Below, in pieces: positions 43,751-52,067 of a stretch of 64,000 bases of DNA. A program made the position numbers and the translations under genes. The notes under the pieces are model-generated. The model was not told where the DNA came from. It searched no databases and was given only the letters and a program-made list of their open reading frames with translations. The stretch comes from Tsukamurella sputi. Its GTDB lineage: Bacteria; Actinomycetota; Actinomycetes; Mycobacteriales; Mycobacteriaceae. Position 1 is the stretch's first letter; each line of letters opens with the position of its first letter. The stretch is from positions 620,001-684,000 of the forward strand of contig NZ_VIGV01000001.1 in NCBI RefSeq assembly GCF_007858445.1. The letters are read 5' to 3'.

Positions 43751-44350
43751 GTGAGCTACGACGAGGCGGAGCAGGTATTCGACGAAGCGGCCCTGGGCCG
43801 CGCGGCGCGCGAGGCCATCGAGTTCGTCGAACCGCAGGGCTGGGGCCAGCCGCCGCAGCTGTTCGGACTGGTCCCGACGTCGCTGCTCGCCACCAGCCAG
43901 CCGGAGTGGGCCGACATCCTCGACGACGGTGCCTCGCTGACGGTCATCGAGCAGGAGCCGCTGCCCGGCGACCCGCAGGGCGGCAGCACCGAGCTCAACC
44001 ACGTGCTGGCGACCACCACCTGGCCCGACGAGGTCGTCGGGTGCGCGCTGGTGCAGGAGATCATCGTGCTGCCGCCGAACGCCGAGGCCGACCTCGACGG
44101 GGCGCTCGAGCCGCATCTCGCGGACGTGGACGCCGCCGACCGTGCGGGCCGGGCGGCCGCCGAGAACCACCCCGAACGGCGCACCGCGCGGATGGTCGCG
44201 GCGGTCCTGCGGGACGGCCACCGGATCACGCTGCTCATGCTCCAGCCCGAGGACGAGGACGATCCGTTCGCGGACACCGAGCTGCTCCGCGCGGATCAGC
44301 TCGCGCCCGGCCTGATCCAGGGCCTCCTCGCCACCTTCGACGAGGACTGA
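43751..44350 (+). CDS. PPA1309-family conserved actinobacterial protein
   Basis: A 199-residue soluble protein: EAIEFVEPQGWGQPPQLFGL, LVPTSLLATSQPE, EQEPLPGDPQGG, TTTWPDEVVGCALVQEIIVL and MVAAVLRDGHRITLLMLQ fit the PPA1309 family as I remember it. Function unknown. GTG 43751 is chosen from the alignment with typical family starts. It is divergent from the UPF0182 gene (about 90 bp) and converges with the PDZ protease (24 bp). Confidence 0.75.
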   Translation: MSYDEAEQVFDEAALGRAAREAIEFVEPQGWGQPPQLFGLVPTSLLATSQPEWADILDDGASLTVIEQEPLPGDPQGGSTELNHVLATTTWPDEVVGCALVQEIIVLPPNAEADLDGALEPHLADVDAADRAGRAAAENHPERRTARMVAAVLRDGHRITLLMLQPEDEDDPFADTELLRADQLAPGLIQGLLATFDED

Positions 44351-44374
44351 GCCCGGCCGGGGTCGGCCGGGCCG

Positions 44375-45418
44375 TCAGCAGGACGGGGCCGGACGCCCCT
44401 CACGCACGTCGGCGAGGGCCTTGACCGCGCCGTCGACGGTGTCGACCTTCACCAGTTGCAGGTCCGCCGGGGGCGAGGACTTCGCGGCGTCGCAGTTCGC
44501 GGCCGGCACCAGGAAGACGGACGCGCCGTCGCGCTTGGCGCCCTGCAGCTTGTGCTCGATCCCGCCGATCGGACCGACCTTGCCGTCCGCGGTGACCTCT
44601 CCCGTGCCGGCGACGTTCCGGCCGCCCGTCAGGTCGCCCGGCTCGACCAGATCGATGATGCCGAGCGTGAGCATCAGGCCGGCGGAGGGGCCGCCGACCT
44701 GCTGCACTCCGAAGCCGATGTGGATCTTCGGATCGGCGGGCACCTGCCCCACCACGATCCCCAGACGCGGCTTGCCGTCGGACTCGCCGAGCGCGACCGG
44801 GACCTGCGCGGCACCGTCGGCCCGCCGGACCGCGACGGTCACCACGTCGCCCTTCTTCTTGCCCTCGAGCGCCTTCGCGACCTGGTCGGTGGCGGTCACC
44901 GGCGCACCGTCGACGGCCTCGAGGACGTCGCCCTCGCGCAGCTTGCCCTCCGACGGGCCGCCCTGGCTCAGGCCGACCACGCCGATGCCCGTGGGGATCT
45001 TCAGGTAGTGCAGCGCCGCGACGGTGGCCGCGGACTCCGAGCCGGTGAACTGCTCGCGGTTGCCCGCCTCGATCTGCTGGCGGGATGCGCCGGGCGGGTA
45101 GTAGGCGTCGCGCGGGGCGATCTGCGCGCCGGAGACCCACTTGCCGAGCGCGCCGAACAGGCTGAGACCGTCGGTCACGGCGATGGTCGTGAAGCGCAAC
45201 TGCCCTGCGGGCTGGTGCACGGGCAGGCCGTCGATGGTGATCACTCTGCGGTCGGTGACCTTGCCGTCGTCCCCGCGCTCGGCGTAGCTGGTCAGTGTGT
45301 CGGCGGTGTCGCCCGGACCGACGGCGACGTAGGGCACCGTCACGATCATCCCCAACAACACGAGCACCAGGAGCGGCACCAGGGCGGCGAGAGCTGTCGT
45401 GATCCTGCGTTCCGTCAC
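44375..45418 (-). CDS. PDZ-domain Lon-like (S16) membrane serine protease
   Basis: A 347-residue protein equivalent to Rv3194c. An N-terminal membrane segment (TTALAALVPLLVLVLLGMIV) is followed by a PDZ domain (about residues 140-215, PSEGKLREGDVLEAVDGAPV) and a Lon-type proteolytic domain. The catalytic Ser is in GGPSAGLMLTLGI and the Lys in DGKVGPIGGIEHKLQGA. It lacks an ATPase, so it is an ATP-independent membrane-anchored protease. GTG 45418 gives the normal length; the longer frame would run antisense through the divergent DUF2342 gene. Confidence 0.92.
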   Translation of the reverse strand: MTERRITTALAALVPLLVLVLLGMIVTVPYVAVGPGDTADTLTSYAERGDDGKVTDRRVITIDGLPVHQPAGQLRFTTIAVTDGLSLFGALGKWVSGAQIAPRDAYYPPGASRQQIEAGNREQFTGSESAATVAALHYLKIPTGIGVVGLSQGGPSEGKLREGDVLEAVDGAPVTATDQVAKALEGKKKGDVVTVAVRRADGAAQVPVALGESDGKPRLGIVVGQVPADPKIHIGFGVQQVGGPSAGLMLTLGIIDLVEPGDLTGGRNVAGTGEVTADGKVGPIGGIEHKLQGAKRDGASVFLVPAANCDAAKSSPPADLQLVKVDTVDGAVKALADVREGRPAPSC

Positions 45419-45502
45419 GGGCCACAGCGTAGTCGCCGCGTGTTCGCCCACAGCGTGACGTGCGGAGCGGCCCGCGGTGGACGCGGGCAGTACCGTGGAG
45501 TC

Positions 45503-46852
45503 ATGAATGACCTGCCCTTCGGATTCTCCCCCGGCGACGACGGCGGTGACGACGGCAAAGGCCGACGGGACCAGCCCTTCGGCGCCGGTCAGCCCTTCGA
45601 CATGTCGCAGCTGGGCGACATGCTCAGCCAGCTCGGCCAGATGATCTCCGGCATGGGCACCGGCATGACGACGCCCGGCGGCGGTACCGGCGAGCCGGTC
45701 AACTACGCGGTCGCGGCGCAGCTGGCACGGCAGACCCTCGGCAAGCACGAACCCGTCTCCGAGGGCCAGCGCAAGGCCGTCGAGGAGTCGATGCACCTCG
45801 CCCAGCTCTGGCTCGACGGTGCCACCGTGCTGCCGGCCGGCCCGCAGAAGACGGTGGCGTGGAGCCCCGTCGACTGGCAGGAGAAGACCCTGCCCACGTG
45901 GAAGCGCCTGGTGAACCCGGTCGCGGAGAAGATCTCCGGCTCGTGGATGCAGAGCATGCCCGAGGAGGCGCGCGAGATGGCCGCCCCGATGATGGGCATG
46001 TTCACGCAGCTCGGCTCGATGTCCTTCGGCACGCAGCTCGGGCAGGCCCTCGGCTCGCTGTCGAAGGAGGTGCTCACCAGCACCGACATCGGACTCCCGC
46101 TGGGCCCGGACGACACGGCCGCACTGCTGCCCGAGGCGATCGAGTCCTTCAGCAAGGACCTGGAGCAGAAGGACCAGGAGATCCTGGTCTTCCTCGCCGC
46201 CCGCGAGGCCGCGCACCAGCGCCTGTTCTCGCACGTGCCGTGGCTGCGGGCCCGCGTGCTCGACACCGTCGAGCAGTACGCGCGCGGCATCACCATCGAC
46301 ATGTCGGGCATCGAGGAACTCTCGAGGAACCTCGACCCGACCTCGCTGCAGGATCCGTCGAAGCTCGAGGAGCTGATGGCCGCCCAGGGCGCAGCCCTGC
46401 AGCCCAAGGCCACGCCGGAGCAGACCGCCGCGCTCGAGCGTCTCGAGACGCTGCTGGCTCTCATCGAGGGCTGGGTCGAGACCGTCGTGCACGCGGCGAT
46501 CGCCGATCGCCTGCCGAGCGCCGCGGCACTGCGGGAGACGATGCGTCGCCGCCGCGCCTCGGGCGGTCCCGCCGAGCAGACCTTCGCCACGCTGGTGGGC
46601 CTGGAGCTACGGCCCCGCAAGGTGCGCGAGGCCGCCGATCTGTGGGAGCGCGTGCTGAACGCGACCTCGATGGAGCAGCGCGACGGTGTCTGGGCCCATC
46701 CGGATCTCGTTCCCGACGCCTCCGACCTCGACGCGCCTGCCGGCTTCATCGACCGCCTGCTGGGCGAGTCGTCCGGGGCGGACACCTCCGACCTCGACGA
46801 TCCGATCGCCGCGATCGAGCGGCAGATGCGCCGCGAATCCGGCGAGGAGTAA
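45503..46852 (+). CDS. DUF2342 zincin-like protein (Rv3195-like)
   Basis: A 449-residue protein with a Gly/Met-rich N-terminus (MSQLGDMLSQLGQMISGMG) and the DUF2342 core: GLPLGPDDTAALLPEAIESF, then FLAAREAAHQRLFSHVPWLR, the zincin-type metal helix in which a strict HExxH is replaced by E-A-A-H. The family is annotated as putative metalloproteases; no activity is proven to my knowledge. ATG 45503 follows TACCGT (45491-45496) by 6 nt: leaderless. Divergent from the PDZ protease, as in M. tuberculosis. Confidence 0.9.
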   Translation: MNDLPFGFSPGDDGGDDGKGRRDQPFGAGQPFDMSQLGDMLSQLGQMISGMGTGMTTPGGGTGEPVNYAVAAQLARQTLGKHEPVSEGQRKAVEESMHLAQLWLDGATVLPAGPQKTVAWSPVDWQEKTLPTWKRLVNPVAEKISGSWMQSMPEEAREMAAPMMGMFTQLGSMSFGTQLGQALGSLSKEVLTSTDIGLPLGPDDTAALLPEAIESFSKDLEQKDQEILVFLAAREAAHQRLFSHVPWLRARVLDTVEQYARGITIDMSGIEELSRNLDPTSLQDPSKLEELMAAQGAALQPKATPEQTAALERLETLLALIEGWVETVVHAAIADRLPSAAALRETMRRRRASGGPAEQTFATLVGLELRPRKVREAADLWERVLNATSMEQRDGVWAHPDLVPDASDLDAPAGFIDRLLGESSGADTSDLDDPIAAIERQMRRESGEE

Positions 46853-46880
46853 ATCGCTCGGGCACTCGTAGTGCCTGGTC

Positions 46881-46913
46881 AGGCCCGGTCCTCCCCTGTG
46901 GATGACCGGGCCT
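46881..46913 (+). terminator. Terminator of the DUF2342 gene
   Basis: AGGCCCGGTC (46881-46890) and GACCGGGCCT (46904-46913) form a perfect 10-bp stem with a 13-nt loop followed by TTTC, 28 bp after the stop. Confidence 0.8.
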
Positions 46914-46938
46914 TTCGGCACTGCGCCCGCCGTCGCAC

Positions 46939-47802
46939 GTGGTCGACTGGGGCATGCGACATCGCCTGAACCCGTTTCTCACCGTCGTGGTGCGCCCACC
47001 CACGCTGGTGCAGTTGGGCGCGTCGGCCACCGGCGCCCCGGTGCTCCAGCCACCGCCGTGGCTCGCACCCGACGCCGTCGCCGGTCTGCTCCGTTGGATG
47101 CAGGACTTCCGCACACCGCGCGAACTCGAGCGCCGGTGCGCCGATCTCGGGATGGCGGCGGGCGACGTCGACGAGCTCCTCGCGGCCCTGCGCGGCCACG
47201 GGCTGCTCGAGTCGGAACCGCCGCGGTCACCGCTGCACGTCCACCTGCACGGGCGCGGACCGGTCGCCGACGCGGTCCTCGGGGAACTCGCCTCCCTCGA
47301 CGGGGTCCGAGTGAGCGCCGGAACCGCGCGCAGCTGGTCCCCGACCGGGCGCGGCGTCGACCTCGTCGTGCTCTCCGACTTCCTCTCCCCCGATCCGGTG
47401 CTGGTCGCACGGCTGATGCGGGAGCGGGTGCCGCACCTGCCTGTCGTACTGCGCGACGGTGTGGGCGTGATCGGCCCGCTCGTCCTCCCGGGCGCCGGCC
47501 CCTGCCTGCGCTGCCTCGACCGGAACCGTGCCGATGCGGATCCGGGCTGGCCGACGCTGGCCTGCCAGCTGTTCGGCCGCGCGGGCCGCGCGTCACCACA
47601 GGTCCTCCGGATGACCGCGGCGATCGCAGCGCATCAGGTCGCCGCGGTCGGCGCGAAACGATGGGACTCGGCGGACCCGCCGGACGTCCTCGGCTGTACT
47701 TTGGAGGTCGAGGGCAGCGCGATCGCCGTCCGACGATGGTTCATGCACCCCGGGTGCGGATGCGGGGTCACCGCTCCCGCCGCATCCGAGGCTGCCGGTT
47801 GA
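46939..47802 (+). CDS. Rv3196-like protein with E1/ThiF-type cyclodehydratase-like fold
   Basis: A protein of about 287 residues. An N-terminal winged-helix-like part (PDAVAGLLRWMQDF, ELERRCADLG, VDELLAALRGHGLLE) is followed by a Rossmann-like segment (HLHGRGPVADAVLGELASL, VDLVVLSDFLSPDPVLVARL) and a zinc-type cysteine set: CLRCLDRNRADADPGW and C-terminal HPGCGCG. This matches the ocin/TOMM leader-binding, E1-like group in outline, but no YcaO or precursor gene is nearby. GTG 46939 and ATG 46954 are both possible starts. Likely co-transcribed with the kinase 14 bp downstream. Confidence 0.7.
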   Translation: MVDWGMRHRLNPFLTVVVRPPTLVQLGASATGAPVLQPPPWLAPDAVAGLLRWMQDFRTPRELERRCADLGMAAGDVDELLAALRGHGLLESEPPRSPLHVHLHGRGPVADAVLGELASLDGVRVSAGTARSWSPTGRGVDLVVLSDFLSPDPVLVARLMRERVPHLPVVLRDGVGVIGPLVLPGAGPCLRCLDRNRADADPGWPTLACQLFGRAGRASPQVLRMTAAIAAHQVAAVGAKRWDSADPPDVLGCTLEVEGSAIAVRRWFMHPGCGCGVTAPAASEAAG

Positions 47803-47816
47803 CGTCAGGGGGCCAG

Positions 47817-49133
47817 GTGTCCGAGATCACCCGTGGTAGCGCGAAGCGCACCGCCAAGCTGGCGGGACTTCCGCTGGGCATGGCCAGCCGCACCGCCGTC
47901 GGCTGGGGTAAGCGACTCGCGGGCGCCGACAAGGACGAGGTCAACGCGGAGCTGCAGGCGAAGGCCGCGGAGCAGCTCTTCGAGGTACTCGGCCAGCTCA
48001 AGGGCGGCGCGATGAAGCTCGGGCAGGCGATGAGCGTGATGGAGGCCGCGGTGCCCCCGGAGTACGCCGCGCCCTACCGCGACGCGCTGGCCAAGCTGCA
48101 GAACGAGGCGCCGCCGATGCCCGCGTCCACCGTGCACAAGGTCCTGGACCAGCAGCTGGGCACCGGCTGGCGCGAGCGGTTCAGCTCCTTCAGCGACGAG
48201 GCCGCCGCTTCCGCGTCCATCGGCCAGGTGCACCGCGGCGTGTGGTCCGACGGCCGCGAGGTCGCGGTGAAGGTCCAGTATCCGGGCGCCGACGAGGCGC
48301 TGCGCGCCGACCTCAAGGCCCTCGGCCGACTCAGCTCCGTGCTCAAGCCGCTGACCCCGGGTGCCGATGTGAAGTCGCTGGTCCAGGAGCTCACCGATCG
48401 CACGGAGGCGGAGCTCGACTACCGCTACGAGGCGACGAACCAGCGCAAGTTCGCCAAGGCCTTCGACGGTGACCCGAACATCCGGGTGCCGAAGGTCTTC
48501 GCGAGCGCACCCACCGTGATCATCAGCGAATGGGTCACGGGGCGACCGCTGCGCGACGTGATCGCCAACGGCACCCAGGAGGAGCGGAACGACGCCGCGT
48601 CGAAGCTCACCGAGTTCGAGGTGAGCGCACCGGCCCGCACCGGCCTGCTGCACGGCGACCCGCACCCCGGCAACTTCATGATCGCGCCCGACGGGCGGCT
48701 GATCGCCCTGGACTTCGGTGCCGTTGCCGAGTACCCGGGCGGCATCCCGCCGGCGGTCGGCAAGATCCTGCGGCTCGCCCGCGACGAGGACTACGAGGCA
48801 CTCTTCCCGCTGCTCCGCAGCCAGGGCTTCATCCCGCCGCGACTGGAGATCACGCCCGAGGAGATCCGCAGCTACCTCGCGCCGTACGTCGACCCGCTGC
48901 GCTCGGAGAGCTTCCACTTCACCCGGAAGTGGCTGATGAAGGCCGCGTACACGGCGACGGACGTGCGCGGCGAGCAGTTCCAGACGGGCCGTAAGCTCGC
49001 CCTGCCGCCGGAGTACGTGATGCTCTTCCGCGTCCTGCTCGGCATGGTCGGCATCTGCTCGCAGATGGAGGCGGAGGCACCGTACCGCGCCATCGTCGAG
49101 CACTGGATCCCGCTGCTCGACGGCGACGACTGA
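47817..49133 (+). CDS. ABC1/UbiB-family atypical kinase (Rv3197-like)
   Basis: A 438-residue protein-kinase-like ATPase. Family marks: the KxGQ motif in GAMKLGQAMSVMEA, SASIGQVHRGVW, the lysine in VAVKVQYPG, the catalytic loop LLHGDPHPGNFMI and the DFG-type LIALDFGAVAEYP. ABC1 proteins act in quinone or lipid biology rather than as protein kinases. GTG 47817 was chosen because AGGGGG lies 5 nt upstream. The M. tuberculosis homologue neighbours whiB7; here about 4.3 kb of other genes intervene. Confidence 0.9.
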   Translation: MSEITRGSAKRTAKLAGLPLGMASRTAVGWGKRLAGADKDEVNAELQAKAAEQLFEVLGQLKGGAMKLGQAMSVMEAAVPPEYAAPYRDALAKLQNEAPPMPASTVHKVLDQQLGTGWRERFSSFSDEAAASASIGQVHRGVWSDGREVAVKVQYPGADEALRADLKALGRLSSVLKPLTPGADVKSLVQELTDRTEAELDYRYEATNQRKFAKAFDGDPNIRVPKVFASAPTVIISEWVTGRPLRDVIANGTQEERNDAASKLTEFEVSAPARTGLLHGDPHPGNFMIAPDGRLIALDFGAVAEYPGGIPPAVGKILRLARDEDYEALFPLLRSQGFIPPRLEITPEEIRSYLAPYVDPLRSESFHFTRKWLMKAAYTATDVRGEQFQTGRKLALPPEYVMLFRVLLGMVGICSQMEAEAPYRAIVEHWIPLLDGDD

Positions 49134-49145
49134 CCGACGGCCGGC

Positions 49146-49580
49146 TCACCCGTCGAGCCGGCTCCCCGCGCGCAGCTCACGCAGCACGGCGAGCGCCGCC
49201 GCGAGTCGTTCGCCGTCGACGGCGGCGGACCGTCGGGCCGCCCAGTCCGCGCGGGCGGGCTCGATGTCACGCAGGGCGGCGCTCCCCCGGTCGGTGAGCG
49301 CCACCAGCGGAGCCCTGCGGTCCGCAGCGTTCGCCGACCTCGCGACGAGGCCGTCGCGCTCGAGCCGTTCGACGGTCTCCCGGACGCTCTGCCTGCGCAG
49401 CCCGCGCTGACGGGCGATGTCGGCGACGGTGGCGGCACCGTCGGCCAGCAGGCCCAGCACGCGCCACCCGGCGGCGGTCGTGCCGATGCCGGCGGCGAGG
49501 TCGTCGCCCTCGGCGACAAGCGCCGCGTTCAGCCGGAAGACCTCGTCGACCAGCTCCGTGAGCAGTTGCGGACGGTCCAT
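49146..49580 (-). CDS. MarR-family transcriptional regulator
   Basis: A 144-residue winged-helix protein: TTAAGWRVLGLLADGAATVA, the recognition helix RQRGLRRQSVRETVERLERD, and the wing NAADRRAPLVALTDRG. ATG 49580 was chosen because AGGAG lies 6 nt upstream. It is divergent from the VOC gene, with a 24-bp palindrome covering the shared promoter, so it probably represses both. The ligand is likely the VOC substrate (inference). Confidence 0.88.
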   Translation of the reverse strand: MDRPQLLTELVDEVFRLNAALVAEGDDLAAGIGTTAAGWRVLGLLADGAATVADIARQRGLRRQSVRETVERLERDGLVARSANAADRRAPLVALTDRGSAALRDIEPARADWAARRSAAVDGERLAAALAVLRELRAGSRLDG

Positions 49581-49590
49581 GCCCAACTCC

Positions 49591-49614
49591 TTATTGACAG
49601 GCACCTGTCGATAA
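49591..49614. promoter_or_regulatory. 24-bp MarR operator palindrome
   Basis: TTATTGACAGG (49591-49601), CA, CCTGTCGATAA (49604-49614) is symmetric except for one T/G position. It lies 10 bp from the marR start and overlaps the region just before the VOC -10 (TAGCGT, 49618-49623). Confidence 0.75.
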
Positions 49615-49630
49615 TCGTAGCGTCACGGCC

Positions 49631-49981
49631 ATGACCGCGTCGATCTCCCGCCTCGTCGTCTCCGTCTCCGCCCTGAACCCTTCCCTCGCCTTCTACGAGG
49701 GTCTCCTCGGACTCCGGCTCACCCGGTCCGCGGGCGAGCTGGCGTGGCTCGTCACCGCCGACGGTATCGAGGTCATGCTGCACGAACGCCCGGCGACGCC
49801 CAGCGACACCGCCGTCGCCCTGGGCTTCGCCGTACCCGACCTGGACGGCGTCGTCGGAACGTGGACCGCGCGCGGCGGCGCCGTCGTGGACCCGCCCGAA
49901 GAGCGCCCGTGGGGCGAGCGGATGGCAGTCGTCCGGGATCCCGACGGGCACCTCGTCTGCGTCACGCAGGCCGTCGGCTGA
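49631..49981 (+). CDS. VOC-family protein under MarR control
   Basis: A 116-residue glyoxalase-fold protein: SRLVVSVSALNPSLAFYEGL, LAWLVTADGIEVMLHERP, VPDLDGVVGTWTARGGAVVD, PWGERMAVVRDPDGHLVCV. The last segment is the typical C-terminal module ending the VOC domain. ATG 49631 is 7 nt after TAGCGT: leaderless. Its stop (49981) directly abuts the stop of the convergent CoA-transferase gene (49982). Likely a detoxification or resistance protein induced through MarR. Confidence 0.87.
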   Translation: MTASISRLVVSVSALNPSLAFYEGLLGLRLTRSAGELAWLVTADGIEVMLHERPATPSDTAVALGFAVPDLDGVVGTWTARGGAVVDPPEERPWGERMAVVRDPDGHLVCVTQAVG

Positions 49982-51961
49982 CTACCCGTCGCTCGGTGCC
50001 GATGCGGCGACGGCCTCCGTCCGGCTCTCGTACAGGTGCGGTGCCAGACCGCGGTCGACGAGATGGTCGGCCAGCTTGAGTCGGAGGAACGCCGAGGTGG
50101 TGTAGCGGGTCACCGATTCGTAGTACTTGCTCATCCGGCGCACCCGAGCGGCGTACTCGTCCACCAGATCGGGGCCGAGCACGAAGTTGTCGTAGTTGAT
50201 CACCACGTTGACCGGTCGGCCGATCTCGGCGAGTCGCCGCTCGATCTCGTCGGCGGCGCGCGCCACCTCCTCCTCGGTGCGTACGGCGATGCCCTCGAAG
50301 TTCATGAAGAACAGGTTCCGCGACTCGTCGTAGCTGAACCGGGCCTCCAGCGGCACCGAAAGCAGGTCCTCGCGCAGGCCCATCGCGTCGTCGCGGAAGA
50401 TCCGCGGGTCCATGACGGCCGGCGGGGTGTCCATGATCGGCTCGAAACCCAGTAGGTCGAGCACGTCGCGCTGCAGGTCGATCCCGGGTGCGATCTCGGT
50501 GAGCTCCATGCCGCGTTCGGTGAGCCGGAAGACGCATCGCTCCGTGATGTACATGACCGGCTGCCCGGACCGGAGGGCGTACTCGCCGGAGAAGGTCCGC
50601 TGATCGACCGACGCCACGAACTTCGGCGCCGCCGGACCGTCGGAGGTGACGACGGCCCCGTCGGCGATCTCGGTGCGCGACGGGGCGAGGAAGGTACCCA
50701 GGAAGTACACGGCCTTCGCGTTCTGGCTGATGTTGATGAACCCGCCGGCACCGGCGAGGCGCGGGCCGAACCGGCTGACGTTGACGTTGCCGCCACCGTC
50801 GGCCTGGGCCATGCCGAGGAAGGCGGCATCGAGGCCCCCGCCGTCGTAGAAGTCGAACTGCGAGGGCTGCGCGAGGATCGCGTCCGCGTTGATGGCGGAG
50901 CCGAAATCGGTGCCGCCCGCCGGCATGCCCCCGATGACGCCGGGCTCGGCGGTGAGCGTGAGGTACTCGAGCACCCCCTCCTCCGCCGCGACGGCCGCGA
51001 CTCCCTCGGGTACGCCGATGCCCAGGTTCACCACCGAGTTCGGGCGCAGCTCCAGCGCCGCACGCCGCGCGGTGACCTTGCGCGGGTCGAGCGGCATCGG
51101 ACGGATCCAGCTCATGGGTTGCCGGATCTCACCGCTCATCGCGGGGTTGTACTGCGTGCCCCAGGATTGGGTGTGGTGCTCGGGAGTGGTCGCGACGACC
51201 ACGCAGTCGACGAGGGCACCGGGGATCTTCACGTCCCGCGGGTTGAGCGAACCCCGGTCGGCGATGCGCTCGACCTGCACGATCACGAGGCCGCCCTTGT
51301 TGTGCACCGCGATCGCCGTCTCCAACGCCTCCAGCGTGAGCGCCTCCTTCTCCATGCTGACGTTGCCGCTCGGGTCCGCGGTGGTGCCGCGCAGGAAGGC
51401 GACGTCGAGACGGTCGAAGGCCTTGTAGAAGAGGTACTCGCGGCCGTCGATCTCCATCAGCCGCACGCGGTCCTCCGTCGTGGCGTCGTTGACCTTCCCG
51501 CCACCGAGGCGGGGATCGGCGAAGGTGCCCAGCCCGACGTGGGTGAGCAGGCCGGGCTTGCCCGCGCCGGTGTCGCGCAGCAGCTGCGCGATCACGCCCT
51601 GCGGCAGGTTGTACGCCTCGATCTCGCCGGAGAGCGCGAGCTTCTGGAGCGCCGGGGCCATCCCGTAGTGGCCGCCCATCGCCCGCTTGAGCATCCCGTC
51701 GTGGCAGAGGTGGACGGTGCCCCGCTCGCCACGGTCGCCCTGCGCCACCGTGAAGACCAGCGACAGATCCTTGGGCGACCCCGTCGCGAGGAAGCGCTCC
51801 TCCAGCGCCAGCACGAGTTCCTCTGCGAAGCCCTGACCGGCGAAACCCTCCAGCACCAGGTGGTCGCCGTCACGGACCAGACGCACCGCCTCCTTCGCGG
51901 TCACCACCTTGTCGCGGATCGGGGACGTCGCCGTCGGCATCAGGATGGGGTCGATGGACAT
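49982..51961 (-). CDS. Acyl CoA:acetate/propionate CoA-transferase (fused alpha-beta)
   Basis: A 659-residue family I CoA-transferase with both halves fused. The N-terminal half has GDHLVLEGFAGQGFAEELVL and LLTHVGLGTFADPRLGG; the C-terminal half has NSVVNLGIGVPEGVA and the catalytic glutamate in TAEPGVIGGMPAGG, matching YdiF/propionate CoA-transferases. It is about 30-60 residues longer than usual, with a C-terminal extension that includes RYTTSAFLRLKLADHL. ATG 51961 follows GAGAGGCGG. It lies 106 bp downstream of an acyl-CoA dehydrogenase and behind a CRP-like site. Confidence 0.9.
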   Translation of the reverse strand: MSIDPILMPTATSPIRDKVVTAKEAVRLVRDGDHLVLEGFAGQGFAEELVLALEERFLATGSPKDLSLVFTVAQGDRGERGTVHLCHDGMLKRAMGGHYGMAPALQKLALSGEIEAYNLPQGVIAQLLRDTGAGKPGLLTHVGLGTFADPRLGGGKVNDATTEDRVRLMEIDGREYLFYKAFDRLDVAFLRGTTADPSGNVSMEKEALTLEALETAIAVHNKGGLVIVQVERIADRGSLNPRDVKIPGALVDCVVVATTPEHHTQSWGTQYNPAMSGEIRQPMSWIRPMPLDPRKVTARRAALELRPNSVVNLGIGVPEGVAAVAAEEGVLEYLTLTAEPGVIGGMPAGGTDFGSAINADAILAQPSQFDFYDGGGLDAAFLGMAQADGGGNVNVSRFGPRLAGAGGFINISQNAKAVYFLGTFLAPSRTEIADGAVVTSDGPAAPKFVASVDQRTFSGEYALRSGQPVMYITERCVFRLTERGMELTEIAPGIDLQRDVLDLLGFEPIMDTPPAVMDPRIFRDDAMGLREDLLSVPLEARFSYDESRNLFFMNFEGIAVRTEEEVARAADEIERRLAEIGRPVNVVINYDNFVLGPDLVDEYAARVRRMSKYYESVTRYTTSAFLRLKLADHLVDRGLAPHLYESRTEAVAASAPSDG

Positions 51962-52003
51962 CGCGTGCCGCCTCTCACTCGCCCCACGGGGCCCGATCGC
52001 GAT

Positions 52004-52031
52004 GTGCGATCGCACTGTGAGGTGTATCACG
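52004..52031. promoter_or_regulatory. Palindrome plus CRP-like site upstream of CoA-transferase
   Basis: GTGCGATCGCAC (52004-52015) is a perfect 12-bp palindrome directly followed by TGTGAGGTGTATCACG (52016-52031), a 9/10 match to TGTGA-N6-TCACA. Both sit 43-70 bp upstream of the CoA-transferase start, in the 106-bp gap after the dehydrogenase, so the transferase probably has its own regulated promoter. Confidence 0.6.
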
Positions 52032-52067
52032 ATGTGCCGCGGTGTTCGCGGGATTCCGCGACAGCGG

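Noticed and set aside
44375-46492. 705-codon frame extending the PDZ protease
   Set aside because: The extension is antisense to DUF2342 and lacks the protease's own membrane start; GTG 45418 fits the family.
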